Shown in pieces: positions 11,696 to 25,300 of a stretch of 64,000 nt of DNA. Numbering within the stretch: position 1 is the first letter of the stretch; the number at the start of each line of letters is the position of its first letter. The notes beneath the pieces are model-generated. The model saw only the letters and a program-made list of their open reading frames with translations. It was not told the origin of the DNA and did no database searches. The DNA is from Ciborinia camelliae (Eukaryota; Ascomycota; Leotiomycetes; Helotiales; Sclerotiniaceae), in NCBI GenBank assembly GCA_025890175.1, contig JANPYM010000014.1, forward strand, positions 1,635,829 through 1,699,828. Direction: 5' to 3'. The position numbers and the translations under genes were made by a program.

Positions 11696-13068
11696 GGCTG
11701 TCGTTTTCAAGTAATCTTACAAAGTATCTTGCGATGATTTTGAAATTATGGCGATATATGTATATTCTTGTGAAGGATATCAGATATCATATTATTCTGA
11801 AGTGAGGGGAAATAGACTGGTTGTGCTTATGTACAACACCTCGAACATGTGAAATGTAGTATTTACGTCATATCTTAGTCAACCCTACCCCTTACCCCAG
11901 ATTCTGGTTATGTAATCATCACAACCATTTATCGAATTTCGAGTTGTCGATGCAAACTTCAAAGAAGGCCACTCTCTAGGGCTTATAAAATTCTCGACTT
12001 ATCAACTCTTTAATGTGTTTAGAATATCGGAACAACAATCCTGAACAGCTTACTCCAGAATTTATGCCTACAAACGATAGAAGAATGGTAATTTACACAT
12101 TTATTCCAACCAAACGAGGCCAAAACTCCTTCGTGGGGTTTGTTTGGGGGGTCGGAGACCAGAGACGGCAGAAAACACTGGGGCGGCAACGGGCAAGCAA
12201 GAGGACCAGGCCGCAGCAGAGTTGCATTGATAGAGTATGGCTAGGGGGGCTCGGTTCCTCACGAAAGCCTGCCCGATAGATTCGGCATACTCCAAGGGGA
12301 GAGGCCTAGCTTTTTCTTGATCATCTAGTCCGGCCTTTCAGTGTTCCAATCTCTCTTCAACTTTCAAATATCCATTCCAAATCCACCTCATATAGTCTGA
12401 ATCGTGGTTTGAGGCTAGTATTATTGTTTGTTCCTTGAAGCAACTGGTGAAAAGTCCATCTTGTTGCTAGGCTGTTAGTCCAGTAGTAGCAGTGACGGCC
12501 CGGCGATAGAGATCGCAGCCTCACTCTTTCCCAACGATGGTAGACTCGACCTGTGTCCAGATTTTGTAATAGAAGAAGCAAATCTTCCCAAGCAAAATTT
12601 ACATTTTTGATCATATCACAAAGCCAAGCGGCATCGATATCAAGTATCTAGGTATTCTCGGTGTCTCATTCCAAAATAGCCCAATTGCTCAATGTCTCAA
12701 TATTCTGGGAACAGTCAATAGTCTCTTCTAGTATTAAGCAGTCACAAAATGCCTGTTAGAGGAAAATGCGGACATCATCATTTCAATTCTGAATAGAGTA
12801 TGGCATTAATATTGAACGTTTTCAAATGGTACTACGTTATTTTCACGATAATAGAAAAGAGAGGGAACGCCGAGTTAGATTGTGATTGAAGTTGGGATGC
12901 TCATTTTTATTAAAATCTAGTTTGAGTTGAGAAGGATATAATCTCTGTCTCCTGCCTCAGGCGACTTCCCTAGTTTGACGTACTATCTATAATACACTCG
13001 CTGAAAAGTAATCATCGCCCCGAAAACGATGTTCATCGCTTTGTTCTTCTCTCATTATTATCCTCCCG
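11696..13068. other. Intergenic region, no gene seen
   Basis: Upstream of the carrier gene and downstream of the next minus-strand gene. Short frames at 12013-12279 and 12357-12614 have no initiation context, splice signals or protein-like composition that would support a gene. A slightly more GC-rich patch at about 12110-12300 is unexplained. Confidence 0.65.
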
Positions 13069-13980
13069 TCATCTCCTAATAAATTTACTCCTCAATGCCA
13101 TTCCACTCCCCCCATTCTTCCTTTCCTCCCTCTCCAACTTCTCAAGCTCATTCTCCTCTTTCAATCTCTTCTTCTCCTCCGCACTAAACTTCCTCACCAC
13201 AACTCTCTTTATATACATCTCTCCCTTCTCATTGGTATAGAAGAAAAATGGCCTCAAGTGCACGCGTCGCAATTGTTCGAGCATGATTTGTGCTTTGGCT
13301 AGTTCGGTTTGGATAAGTCTTAGTTCGTTATGTTTCTCTACCATCAGGTAAGATAGCTCTAGCTCGATTTGCTCGGCCGTACAAGTTGTGGTCGTTCCCA
13401 GGATAGGGTGTCGCGCATTTTCAATTGTCAAATTTGGAGTCGAACAATGAGATTCTCTGGGAGAATGTAATGCCGGGGTTTGTCCGAAGGGAGAGGGAGA
13501 GACTGGTACTTCATTTTCACCTTCATCTTCATCTTCATCTTCAGGTGTGTCGTTCATCTCCACATCCTCTTGGTCACTCTTCAAAGCTTGATTAGAAAAA
13601 AAATGACCAGATTGCTTAAGAAGCGCATATGGATGTTGAAGGGGTCCTGGGACAAGATGATGATGCTGTGGCGATGTCTGGGGTAAAGGCATCTGAAGGC
13701 GGTTTGAGAGGTTGAAGTTGAGACTCGCCTGATCCATTAAAAGCCCTTGGGTTCTTCGCTCCAGAGCTTCCAAGTCTGGACCGAAGTTCTGAAGTTGTTT
13801 GATCTTGGATTCTGCTCTATTTGGGCGTCCCCGCAGATGATATCTGGGTTTGTCCATGGAACTCGAGGTAGAGGAGCTGGTTGAGTTTTTGGATTTTTCT
13901 GGTTGGTAAGATGGGATTTCAACTGCAAAGAGAGGGCGCATTCCGGTTGTATCCGGGTGGGTGCGTGATGAACCGGCCAT
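13069..13980 (-). CDS. Hypothetical protein with disordered N-terminal half and C-terminal coiled coil
   Basis: A single-exon frame of 303 residues from an ATG with good context (acgATGg) at 13980. Not recognised. The first ~130 residues are Ser/Pro/Gln/His-rich and probably disordered, including a Ser-rich run (about 35-45) and a basic YHLRGRPNRAESKIK segment. An acidic run (DTPEDEDEDEGENE) is near residue 150. From about residue 208 a helical, coiled-coil-like region begins (EQIELELSYLMVEKHNELRL), followed by LRRVHLRPFFFYTN and a highly charged Lys/Glu tail. This layout would fit a chromatin- or transcription-associated protein, but no family motif is visible. The long leader upstream has no plausible additional exon. 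Confidence 0.6.
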   Translation of the reverse strand: MAGSSRTHPDTTGMRPLFAVEIPSYQPEKSKNSTSSSTSSSMDKPRYHLRGRPNRAESKIKQLQNFGPDLEALERRTQGLLMDQASLNFNLSNRLQMPLPQTSPQHHHLVPGPLQHPYALLKQSGHFFSNQALKSDQEDVEMNDTPEDEDEDEGENEVPVSPSPFGQTPALHSPRESHCSTPNLTIENARHPILGTTTTCTAEQIELELSYLMVEKHNELRLIQTELAKAQIMLEQLRRVHLRPFFFYTNEKGEMYIKRVVVRKFSAEEKKRLKEENELEKLEREERKNGGSGMALRSKFIRR

Positions 13981-15349
13981 CGTAATTGGCAACGCGTTAT
14001 ATTAGGTAGTGAATGCTGGTTAGTTGGTAGACGTGTACTTGGAAGACCGACCCACTCCAAATCCTATCGATCTGATTTCGGATATCTTGAGATGTTGTTA
14101 TCGTGAGGAAATCTCCACAAGCTCGCTGAAATATATACCCACCATCAGTAAGTTTCTTGGACAATACGGTGTAGGCGAACCAAGAAACCGTAAGTGAAGC
14201 TATGGTGGTTTGACCCAAGAAAGGCGTATCAACAAAGACGATACGGTAGGAAAGTGAATCATTCTCAAACGTTCGTGTCAAGGAAGAACTCAGCATACGG
14301 CCAATCAGAATGAGACGCGGGTAGTGCCATAGTTTAGGTATCGTATGGCATGAATGTGAATTCGAGCACTTAAATTCACTGTAATTTTAGTTGCAAAGGT
14401 CAAAGTAGAGGGCTTGAATGTTTAAGAAGGGGTGGAACATTGGAAAGTCGGATGGGAGAAGTACGGTTTTAATAGGTTTTGATTGTTCGAGAACGTGTAA
14501 AGCAATGGACAAGTATGGTTAGGCCAGTAAGTACACTACCGTAGATATGAAAAGGGAAGCGAACTAGTAGGAAATGGCCAAAATTCGCATATCGATGTTT
14601 GCTGTCGATTGAAAAGAAAATAAAGATTCTATAAATGATATTGATATCAACATTCTTGACCTTAGTGCGAAGTTAATCTCAAGCATCATTCTATGCAAAG
14701 TCCTGACGTGCTTGATCGCCATCGTTAGTACCCTCCTCATCTTTATTTTCTCCAAACAAGAGAATTATCTTAAAAATCAAGGTACAGGAGAACTCCTCAC
14801 TCTATTCTAAGTTATTTGGCAGATCTAGACGAACATGAACAAACAGTAGCTATCCAATAGATGATCGAGCAACTAAACTCGGCACTAAAAAGTCATGTTA
14901 ATGAGAGAGTTGAAAAATTGAAGAGATGAAGAAGGTCTAGAGAATACCGTGAAATTCTTTTATACTTTGGCTGGTGGCAATTGGATAGATTCATGTACCT
15001 TTGGTTATGGAAACGAGAATGGACTGATCCAGACGGGAGTCGGGACTATCGCTCAAGGAGAAAAAGTCATGGAAAAAAAGAGAAAGGGCAGATGGTTTAT
15101 TTGCGAGTGCCATGCTTGATGGAAGGCTGGATGAAATACCATAACTATGGAATATACTACACGGAGGGCGAAGAACTGGGCTCAAAAAATAAGGAGCGAA
15201 ATATTATTAGTATAATAAAAAAAGAAAGTTCTGCGAATTCACGGTCTGAAAATTTATTTTCCGCGACGGCCAGTATAAATAAAAATATTTTGTAATATAT
15301 AGTATATAATTATTATATTTGTTAATAAAAAGTTAAATTGTCCCCCCCC
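13981..15349. other. Intergenic region grading into AT-rich DNA
   Basis: No supported gene. A 99-residue minus-strand frame (13997-14296) overlaps the presumed 5' leader of the preceding gene and cannot be joined to it in frame. From about 15180 the base composition falls sharply and a C-run precedes the left terminal repeat of the AT-rich element. Confidence 0.6.
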
Positions 15350-15477
15350 GGTGAGGCAAGGATTATATAGAAGGCTTATTGGTATTATGGGAAGGCTAGT
15401 ATGTTCGAAAAATGGAATCTCTCAACTAAATATAAATATATTAATGCTTTAAAAGCTAAACATAAATAATCTTTATA
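15350..15477. repeat. Left terminal direct repeat (putative LTR)
   Basis: Aligns without gaps to 26741-26868. It keeps G in the first half where the right copy has A, and has T or A in the second half where the right copy has C or G, so each copy was mutated independently. Its 3' end (ctttatata) corresponds to cctcacaca-type sequence in the right copy. Confidence 0.8.
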
Positions 15478-18400
15478 TATATCTTTATATAAATTAATAA
15501 TTTATAAATGTATTGGGATGCCTTTCTTTTTTTTTCATATGGACTGTAACCTTTTTTCTTATAAATATTCTTTATTCTTATATTAAATACTATCGCCATC
15601 CCTAATATTTTTATTTTTATTTTATTCTAACTTTTTTCCCCTTAAATCCTTTTTTTTATCTATTAATATTATTATTTAATATTTTAATTATTTAATATAA
15701 ATCCTTAGATTTTTTGTTTATATTAATATATTTATTGTTTTTCCATTTTCGCTTTTTCGTTTTCAAATTTTATAACTATATTCTATTTTTTTATTTTTTT
15801 TTTTATAATATTTCTATTTTTTCGCTAATATCAATTCCTTTTCCCACAAATGAAAATAAGCAAATTTCATCTATTATTCTTTATCTTCAAACTTTCTTTA
15901 TTTTTTTATATATTTTTTAATCCTTTTTAATAATATTTTTATTTAACATTATTCTTTTTTTTTTTATTTAATCTTTTTCTTTCTATTCCTTATCTTTTTT
16001 TTCAATTTTATTTCTTTCTTTATATATATAATCGTTTTTTTAGTTTCTCAATATACTTGTTTTTTTTTTTTAGTTTCTAATTTTTTTTTGTAATAATTTT
16101 ATTTGAAACTTTCTTAATATTCTAAATTTGTTGTATAATTAAATTGTATATTATTTTTTTATTTTTTATTATTTTATTTACTTTATTTTCTAGCTTTATT
16201 ATCATTATTACTATATTCTTTAATTTCTTTTTTATTTGAATATATTTAAACTCGATTGTAAATAAAAATTTAAAATTAAATTTTGTTTTTAAAAACAATT
16301 TATATTACAAAAATGTATTAGATTTTAATAACGTTAATATATTTCTTTTTAATTTTAAATTATTTTTAATATATTTACTAATAATTATATTTTTTATATT
16401 TATAATATTTTTAATAATATTTTGTATTATTTTTTTTTTTATATTAATTATCTGTAAATAATCCATATATATAATATATTTTTTATTGAATTTAAATATA
16501 TATCTTGAAATTTCTTTTTTTTTCAAAATCATTTTTTTATTTTCATTTTTGATTTTATAATACTTTTAAAATTCTTTATATAAATCTTTTTTATATAAAT
16601 ATATATACAAAACTTTATAATAATATAATAATTTTATCGTTAAGCCTTTTTTTTCTTTTTTATTGATTTTTGTTAATTAATAAATATCAAAAATATTTAA
16701 TCATTTATTCGATAATATATTTATTTTATCTTTTAATAAATACTTTTTTTTTTTCTATTTTTATTAAAACTTTTAAATAATTTGTTTTTTTAATTTTTTT
16801 CCTTTATATTATTTAAGCAATTCTACATTTTTTTTTTATATTATCTTTATCGATAATATCTTTTAAAAATATATCTTTTTTATCTAGTATTAAACCCTTT
16901 ATTATTATTCATTTTTTCAATTTCTTTTTTTTATTTAAAATTTATTTTTGATATATATATTTTTTTTAATTATTTATATCTTCCCAAAATTGGCCTTTAA
17001 ATTTAATACTAATTGCTTTTTTAAGATTTAAATCTTTATTATTACCCTTTCTACTTTTTTCTATAAATTGATATAATTTGTTTTCTAAAATTTTTATTTT
17101 ATAATTTTTTCTTTTTTTATTTGCTTTTTCTATTTTTCTATATATTTTTATTTTTTTTATTTTATAAACATTTTTTAATCTTTTCTTTATTTTTTTTGCT
17201 TTTCTTTTTAACTTAATATTATATTTATAATTTTCTTTTCCTAATTTTATTATTTCAATTATTATTAATAAAACTTTAAATAAAATTTTATAAACTTTAT
17301 TTATTTTTATAATAATTATTATTTTATCCCCTATTATATACTAATTAATCATTTTTTGCCAATACATTTAATATAATTCGATACAATCTTAAATCTTTAT
17401 TAATCTATATATTCCTTTTTTAATCAATCTCTTTTTTTCTTTTAGCTATTTTATTTTTTTATATATTATATAATTATTATTGTTTCTTCTTTTTTTGCCT
17501 TTTTTAATAAAAAAATCTTTTTTTTTATTATTTTCCTAAATAACTATTTTTATTTCTTTTTCATTTTTTTGAAATTAGGATTAATTAGTTTTTTTTTTTT
17601 TTTTTTTATTAATCCTTTATTTTTTTATATATAAACTGTATCTTATTTTTTCTTTTTTATTATTTTTTTTAATTTTAATTTTTATATTTTTTAATTTTTT
17701 ATTATTATATTCTTATTTTAATAATCTTTATTTTTCTTTATTTTATTTATTTTTATATCTTTATTTTTCTTTATTACCCTATTTCTTTTAATAAATATTT
17801 TCAATATTCTTTTTAATTTTTTATTTTTATTTTTATATAAATTGTATTTTTATTTTAATTAATATAATTATTATTAATCTAATTTTGATTATTTTTATTT
17901 TTATTTATTCGTTTTTTTATTTTTATATTTTTTTTATATTTTCATTATTTTTTATTCATTTTTTTAAATTATTATTATAATATATTTTTTTTAATATTAT
18001 TCATTATAATCGTTTTCGATAATATTTATAAAAATTACAATTACAAAAATTATTATTTTTTGTTTTATTTTGAAAACTTTTATTATCTTTTAAATCTACA
18101 ATTTATTTGATTTTTCTTTTATTAAAATATTAAAATTATCTATTTTTTTCTTTAAATTGTTTGTAATTGTTTATTTGAAATCTCGATTTTTTTTTATAAA
18201 ATAATATTTTTTTAGGTTTTATAATAATTTTTATTAATTATCTTTTTTTTTTTATTAAATTATTATAATTTCGAAAATCTTTTTTTTTTTATTTTAGATT
18301 TTTAAATCTATTTTATCTTTTAATATTATTTAAATTTTCTTTTTTCAAAAAATAAATATTTCTAAATATATTTGAATATAAATTATTATATTTTCGTTTT

Positions 18401-19033
18401 TATTAATATATATTTCTTTTTCTTTTTTTTTTAAATATATTTTTTTTTCCTTTTTTTTTGTCTTTTATTTATTTTCTTTTTACAATTTATATTTTTTTAA
18501 ATTATTAATATATTTTTTAATTATTTTATTTTTTATTTTTTATTACTATTTTCTATTTTTATTTTTTTTATCTTTTTAATCTTTATTTTCTTTTTTTTTT
18601 AAATTAATTTATTATTAATTTAACTTTTTTTGTTAAATTTAAAAATATATAAATTTATTATTTTATATTTTTAATATTTTGGATTTTTTTTATTTATTTA
18701 ATATATAAAATTTTTTATTTAATCCTTTTATTATTATTTATTTATTGGTTTTTTCAATATAATATTTTTATAATTATTTTTCAAGAATAATAAAGATAAT
18801 TTTATATTCTTTCGCTTTTTCTTTTTTTTATATATTTTATTATTTGATTTTAATTGTTTTTTCAAAATTGTTCTTTTTATTTTTTTATTAAATTTATAAT
18901 ATTTTTTTCAATTTTTATTTTTTGATTCTAAAAATATTTTTATATTATTTGTATATTATTTTTTTTTTTCTTTTTCATTTTATATATCTTTTAATATTAT
19001 TGTTTTTTTATTATTATTTATCTAAATCATTTT

Positions 19034-19307
19034 TATCACGAGGACGACTTGGGGATCTAATGATTTAGGAACTAAGATTCGTATTGATGAAAATCTAGAT
19101 TCTAATGCTAGAAGAAGGTGCAGGATAGCTGATCCTTATATAGACCTAGGTAGCTGTACTGAACTGGCGCTAGTGCCTAGTGCATAGTACTAAGCGAGTA
19201 CTATGTCTAGAACCTAATACTATAGGAATGAAGAGCATTCACTACCAGGTACGTGATCGTAGGTCACGTGCTAGTCACGTGACCCGTACCCCTGTAACTT
19301 CGTCACA
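19034..19307. other. Island of normal base composition inside the AT-rich element
   Basis: About 274 bp of roughly balanced composition is sharply bounded on both sides by the T-rich mutated DNA. It contains a perfect hairpin (9-bp arms catagtact/agtactatg around aagcg, 19183-19205), several CACGTG palindromes (about 19262-19282), and a ggtacg..cgtacc inverted pair around them. A frame of about 47 codons beginning near 19034 (…TWGSNDLGTKIRIDENLDSN…) ends at 19188. Either the segment was never duplicated and so escaped RIP, or it was inserted afterwards. No terminal inverted repeat or target duplication could be defined. Confidence 0.7.
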
Positions 19308-22300
19308 ATTTTATAAGATTTCTTTTATCTTAGTTTTAATTTATAAAAATATTAATTATCTTACACAATTTGTTTTAATAAAACTAAATCTTTTATTTTT
19401 AGTTATTCTTTTTTTTTAAACTTTTCCTTTTTTTTCTATTATTTTTTTTTATTATTTTATAATTTCTTTTTTTCTATTATTTCTTTTATTTCATTTAACT
19501 TTGCAAATTTCTTTATTTATACTATCTTCAATAATTTTCTTTCCGCTTATCCTTTCTTTACATTCTTTATATTTACTAAATAATTTATTTTTATTTCTTT
19601 TTTTATTATTTTCGAATTTACAAAATATCTTAATATATATTCAAATATTAGTTTTATTATTAAAAAATTATATAATTTGATTTTTTTCAAATTCATTGAT
19701 TTAATTACATTTAATAAAATTAAATTTTATACAAAAATAAAGTTATTTTATTTTTAAATTGCTATTTTTAATTCTTTCAAAATAATTCTTATATATCTTT
19801 TTAACAATTCAATTAATTAAAAATAATTAATTAATATATATCTAATTTTTGCTTTACTCTTTTTTATATAATTATAAAACTTTTTTGTTACAAAATAATT
19901 TTTATTATTTATATAAAATTAAATTAATTATTTAAATGGATTTATTATCTTCTTGTTTACAAATTTAATTATATTTTTAGCTTTAATGATTAACAAATAA
20001 TTTGTTTATAAATACTTAATAATATAATTTATTATAATATATATATATTTATTTTTTAATATTGAAATTAATAATATTAGATTTATATAATTTATATTTA
20101 TATAATTCAATAATATAAAATATAAAACTAAAAATATATTTATAATTAATCTTAATAATCCTATTGCCTAACAATTTATATAATTTCGATAATATTCAAA
20201 TATATTTTTTAACCTTATCGATTAATAATATTTTTTAATATATTTGGCTTTAATTAAACTTTTAAAAAAATGTTTATAAATATTATATAAATTTTTTAAT
20301 ATTTTTTTTATTTATATTTTTTTTATATATTTAAAAAAAATCTTTATTTTTTTATAATATAAAAAATTTTTTTTTTTATTTATTTTTATTAAATTTTTTT
20401 TTAATTTTTTATATAATATATATTTTATTGTTTATTTTTTTATATACTTTTTTTTAATTGAAATAATATCTTTGTTTTTAAATATAAAAAAACTAGTTAA
20501 TCTATATTTTATTATATCTTTATAATTTTTATTTTCGATTTATTCTTTTTTATTTTTTTATTTTTTTTTCAATAAAATTATTATCTTATTTATTAATTTT
20601 ATTTTTTCTTTAACTCTAAATTGCTTTTTTATTTATATATAAATTATAATTTTTTTCTTTTAATTTACTTTTATTAAAAAAAATAGAATTCTGAATTTTT
20701 TTTTTTCTTTACAATTTAGCTATTTCTTGTTTGTAGTATTACTAGCTTTTTGATATAATATATTTGAGATAATTTATTTATTATAATCAACTTTTTTTTC
20801 GATATATGTTTTATTTATATATTATATTTCAATAAAATCATTTATTATCTTGCTATTTTTCTATATATATTCCTTTTAATTAAAATATTAAATAATACAA
20901 AATAATTAATATAAACTATTATCGGGCTTTTATATTTTATAACCAGTTATTTTATTTTTTATAAACATTTCAATATTATATATATTTCTTTTTTTATTAT
21001 ATATTATTGCGATTGGACTTTTGTTAAGCTAAACGATATAAATATTATTATTTTCTCTATTATATTCTTTAATATTATTATACTTTTTTTTTTATTTTTC
21101 AATTAAAAAAAATATTTATTAATTTTATATTTCGAAATATTTATTAATAAATAAAATTGTTTATTTAAATCCTTTATTATTATAATCTTTTTTATTATAT
21201 TATATTTAATATTTATAAATACTTTTATATATCTTTTTATTTATAATTATTTCAAAAAAATATATTTTTTTATCTTTTTTTATTTTTTTATTTTTTTATA
21301 TTTTTATTTTTATTTTTTATTTTTATATTTTATTATTATTTATAAAAAACTTAATAAATTTGTTTATTTTAAAATAAAACTTTTAAAAAAAAATATTAAA
21401 ATTAAAAAATGTTTTAATTTCTTTATATCATTTAATATCAATTAATTTTTAAATATTACTATTTTATTTATAAATAATTGTAATTTATTTAATATTTTAA
21501 TATATTTTAATATTATTATATTATTTAAAAAAAACTTTAATTTTTTTAAATTTAATATAAATTTAATTTATATTAATTTAAAAAAATAATAAAAATAAAA
21601 AAAATCTATCAAATTTTTAAATATATTTGTTTCCCTAAAATTATTATTTATAAAATAAATAAAAATTGTTTATTTTAAATTAATATTTTTTAATATTAGT
21701 TTTTCCAATAATATTAATATTAATTCTATAAATATATTTTTTAGTTTAATATATATATCAAATTCTTTTATTAAACTCTACCCCAATCGTTTATAACAAA
21801 ATTAATTTATAATTAATAAAAACTTTATCTTATACTAATTTAATAGATATAATTCAATTGCTTAAAATTTATTTGCTATATCCGTTTTGAATAAATATTT
21901 TATATAATTTTATTTCAAATTTATTAATATATCCTTTATTTTCTTTATTAAATAATTTGTTTTTATTATTATATCATTTAGCAAAATGAAATTATATATT
22001 ATTCTAAAATTATTATTTAATTTTAAAATCAATTTTGTATTTACAATTTATAAATTATTTGTATATATAATTATTTTAATTTTTATTATTAATAAAAAGT
22101 TTTTTTTTATTTAATTTATTTTTGCTTTTAAATATATCCTTAACTTTCCTGGTTTTAAAACTTTATATAAATATATTAATATATAATAGATTATTATATC
22201 TATTATTAATATTTTCTTAATATTTATAATAAATATTTTTTTTTATATATATAATAATTTTATTATTATTTTTCTTTGCTTTTTATTTGTTATACATTCC

Positions 22301-25300
22301 CTCAATATTTTCTAATTCTTTTTATACCATTTTTCGATATTTTTTTATAAATTATTACTTTACCCTTTTTTTATATTATTCGATTATTATTTTATAAAAA
22401 AACTATTATTATATTTATTAAATATTATATCTTCAAAATATAATAAACTATTTTTATATATTTCAATTTGATAATTATATTTTTTTATATTATATAGTTT
22501 TTTCAAAATTATATAAACTTTTATTTTTTTTAACCTCACTTTTTTTAATATCCATTTATATTAATAAAACGAATTCGCTTTTTTTTATATCTTATAATTT
22601 ATATATTATATATTTTGCAATTTTCCTTTTTTTATTTATTTATATCTTTTATTTTAAATACATTTGTTCTATTTTTTTACTATATTTATTTTTTTTTATT
22701 TATTTATTTTATATTTTATTAGTTTATACCCCTTTTTTATTTTTTCTATAATTTCTTTATCTTATTTTTCCCCCTTATTTCTTATCTTATCTTTTTCACT
22801 TTATATTTGATATATCTATTCTAAAATATTCATATTTATTTTTTTTAAAATCTTTACAATCCATATATTTTATTTATCTTTATTATTTTAATTAATTTTT
22901 AATATTATTTTCTTTTTATTATTTTCAAATATTTCTTTTTTTTCTTATTCCTTTCTATTAATCATTATTTGTTTTAATTTTAATATTTTTCTTATTATTC
23001 TATTATTTACTAATAAAACTATTTTTAAAAACTTTTCTTTTAATTTATATATTAAAGATTATTTATATTTTTTTTTTTTTTAAAAAACATTTTATTTTTT
23101 ATTCTTTATATATATTATTATTTATATTTCTTTATCTCCTTTATTTTTATTACCCTTTTTCTTATCACCATCCTTCCCTTCCATTAATAATCTTCTTTTT
23201 CTTTTAATAACCTTAAAATTATTATTACTTAACTTTATTTTCAAAATCATTATATTATTTATAATCTTTTGGTTAATTATAAATAAATAACTTTTTCCAA
23301 ATTATTCTTGTTTTTCTTTATATTTATATAATTCTTCAAATTATTTAATTAATTCAATTTTATTATAATCGTTTTTTATAAAATTTCTATAATTTTATTT
23401 ATTTTCTTATTTAATTTCAATATAACATTTTTATTTTTACTATCCTTTTCATTTGTTTTTTAATATATATATAATATTCTATAATTTCTAAAAATTATCT
23501 TTATATTATTATTAAATCTCTATATTAAATTATCCCTATATTTAATATAATATTTCAAAATATTATATTTTTTAAAAATATTTATAATTTTTAATTATAA
23601 TTTTTTTAAAAATATAATATATAATATATTATCTTTTATAAAATAAAAATCTAATTATTTTATTATTTTTTATATTATTATTAATAAATATATATAATAA
23701 TTTAATTTAATATTTGTTTTATTTATTATCTTCAAATATATATCCAAATTCTTTTTTAATTTATAATTCAATTTCTTTATTAGCTTAATCTTAATTATAC
23801 AAATTATCGTTTTTTTATTTAATAAAATTATATTTATAAAATAATAATTATTTATATTTTAATATAAATTAATTTTCGTTATAATATAAAAATTTGAAAT
23901 TATTTTAATTTTTTTATTTTTAATTTTTTTTAAAATCTTTTATATTAAATTTCTTTTTGTTTTTTTAATATTACAAATTTCTTTTATTATAATATTATTA
24001 TTTTTTTTATTATTTTTTATATTATAATTTATATTTTAATTTTTAGTTTTTTTAAATAAATATATTATTAATATTATATTATTTGATTTTGTATTATATA
24101 TTATTTCTTTTTTATAAAATATTTAATTTTAAAATTTTAAACCCACTACTATCTATACCCTTGTCCTAAAATATAATAAATAAAACTAAATTTATATTAT
24201 TTTAAATTTTTTAATAATTTTTATTTATTTGTTAAAATCCAAAATATTATTTTATATATTATATAATATTATATTTTCTAATATTATAATCTTTTTTTTT
24301 ATAATTCTTTTTTTTATATTTATTATTTTAATTCTTTAAAATCTTAATATTTTTGTAATTGAAAATTAAATTATAAATTTATTTAATAAATTTTTTTTTT
24401 TTTTCAAATTAAAACTTTTCTATATTATTCTTTATTTTTTTTTTCTAATTTCTTATTCTTTTTCTTTATAATTCTTTTTATATATTATTTATTATATATA
24501 ATTTATATCAAATTTTTTTTCAAATATAAATTTTTTATATTTTTAATATATCTAAATTTATATAATTATTTTTATAATTTTAAAATTTATTATAAATATA
24601 TTTTTTTATACCCATTACAATTTATTTATACATTTATTTTTTTTTTTTTAATATATATCCCTAATTCCCTAACTTTTTATTACAAACAAAAAAGAATTAT
24701 TATAATTTATTATAATATATCCTTACAATTTATATTTAAAATATTATAAATTTTTTTTTTTTTAATATTAAATTTATTTTTATATAAATTATATTATTTT
24801 AATATAATAGGCTTTTAGGATATATTATTTATTAATATAATTAAAAGTTTTTAAATATTTTTGTTAATTTTTTTATAAATATTTTTTATTATAATTAAAA
24901 TATTTATATAAATATTTATTAATTAATTTTTATCTTTTTTTCTATTTTTTTTATTTTAAATCTAATTAATTCCAATTTATTTTTTATTATCCTAATAATT
25001 ATATTAATTGCTTTTTTAAAATTTATTGTTTTATTATTATAATATATTTTTATACAAATCTATATAAACTTATTTACAAAATCATTTATAAATTTATTTT
25101 TAACTTTTTTATCCTCCAATTTCCCAATTTGTTTTTTAATTTTTTTAATTTTTTTAATATACTTTAATAAAATCTTTTTTTTTTATTATAAATTATTTAA
25201 TTTTTTTCAAATCGTTTTTTTATTAATAATCTTACTTGTTTATCCAAATCTTATTTTTAATGTTTTAAATAATATTAATTATAATCCCTGAATTTTTTTT

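Noticed and set aside
13997..14296. 99-residue minus-strand frame
   Set aside because: Overlaps the presumed leader of the gene starting at 13980, cannot be spliced in frame to it with good sites, and has no family features.
15345..15349. Target-site duplication for the LTR-like element
   Set aside because: The left flank (C-run) and right flank (ccggc) do not match convincingly over 4-6 bp.
16305..16532. 75-codon Lys/Ile/Asn frame in the AT-rich block
   Set aside because: Composition is what RIP-saturated AT DNA gives on the A-rich strand; not a gene.
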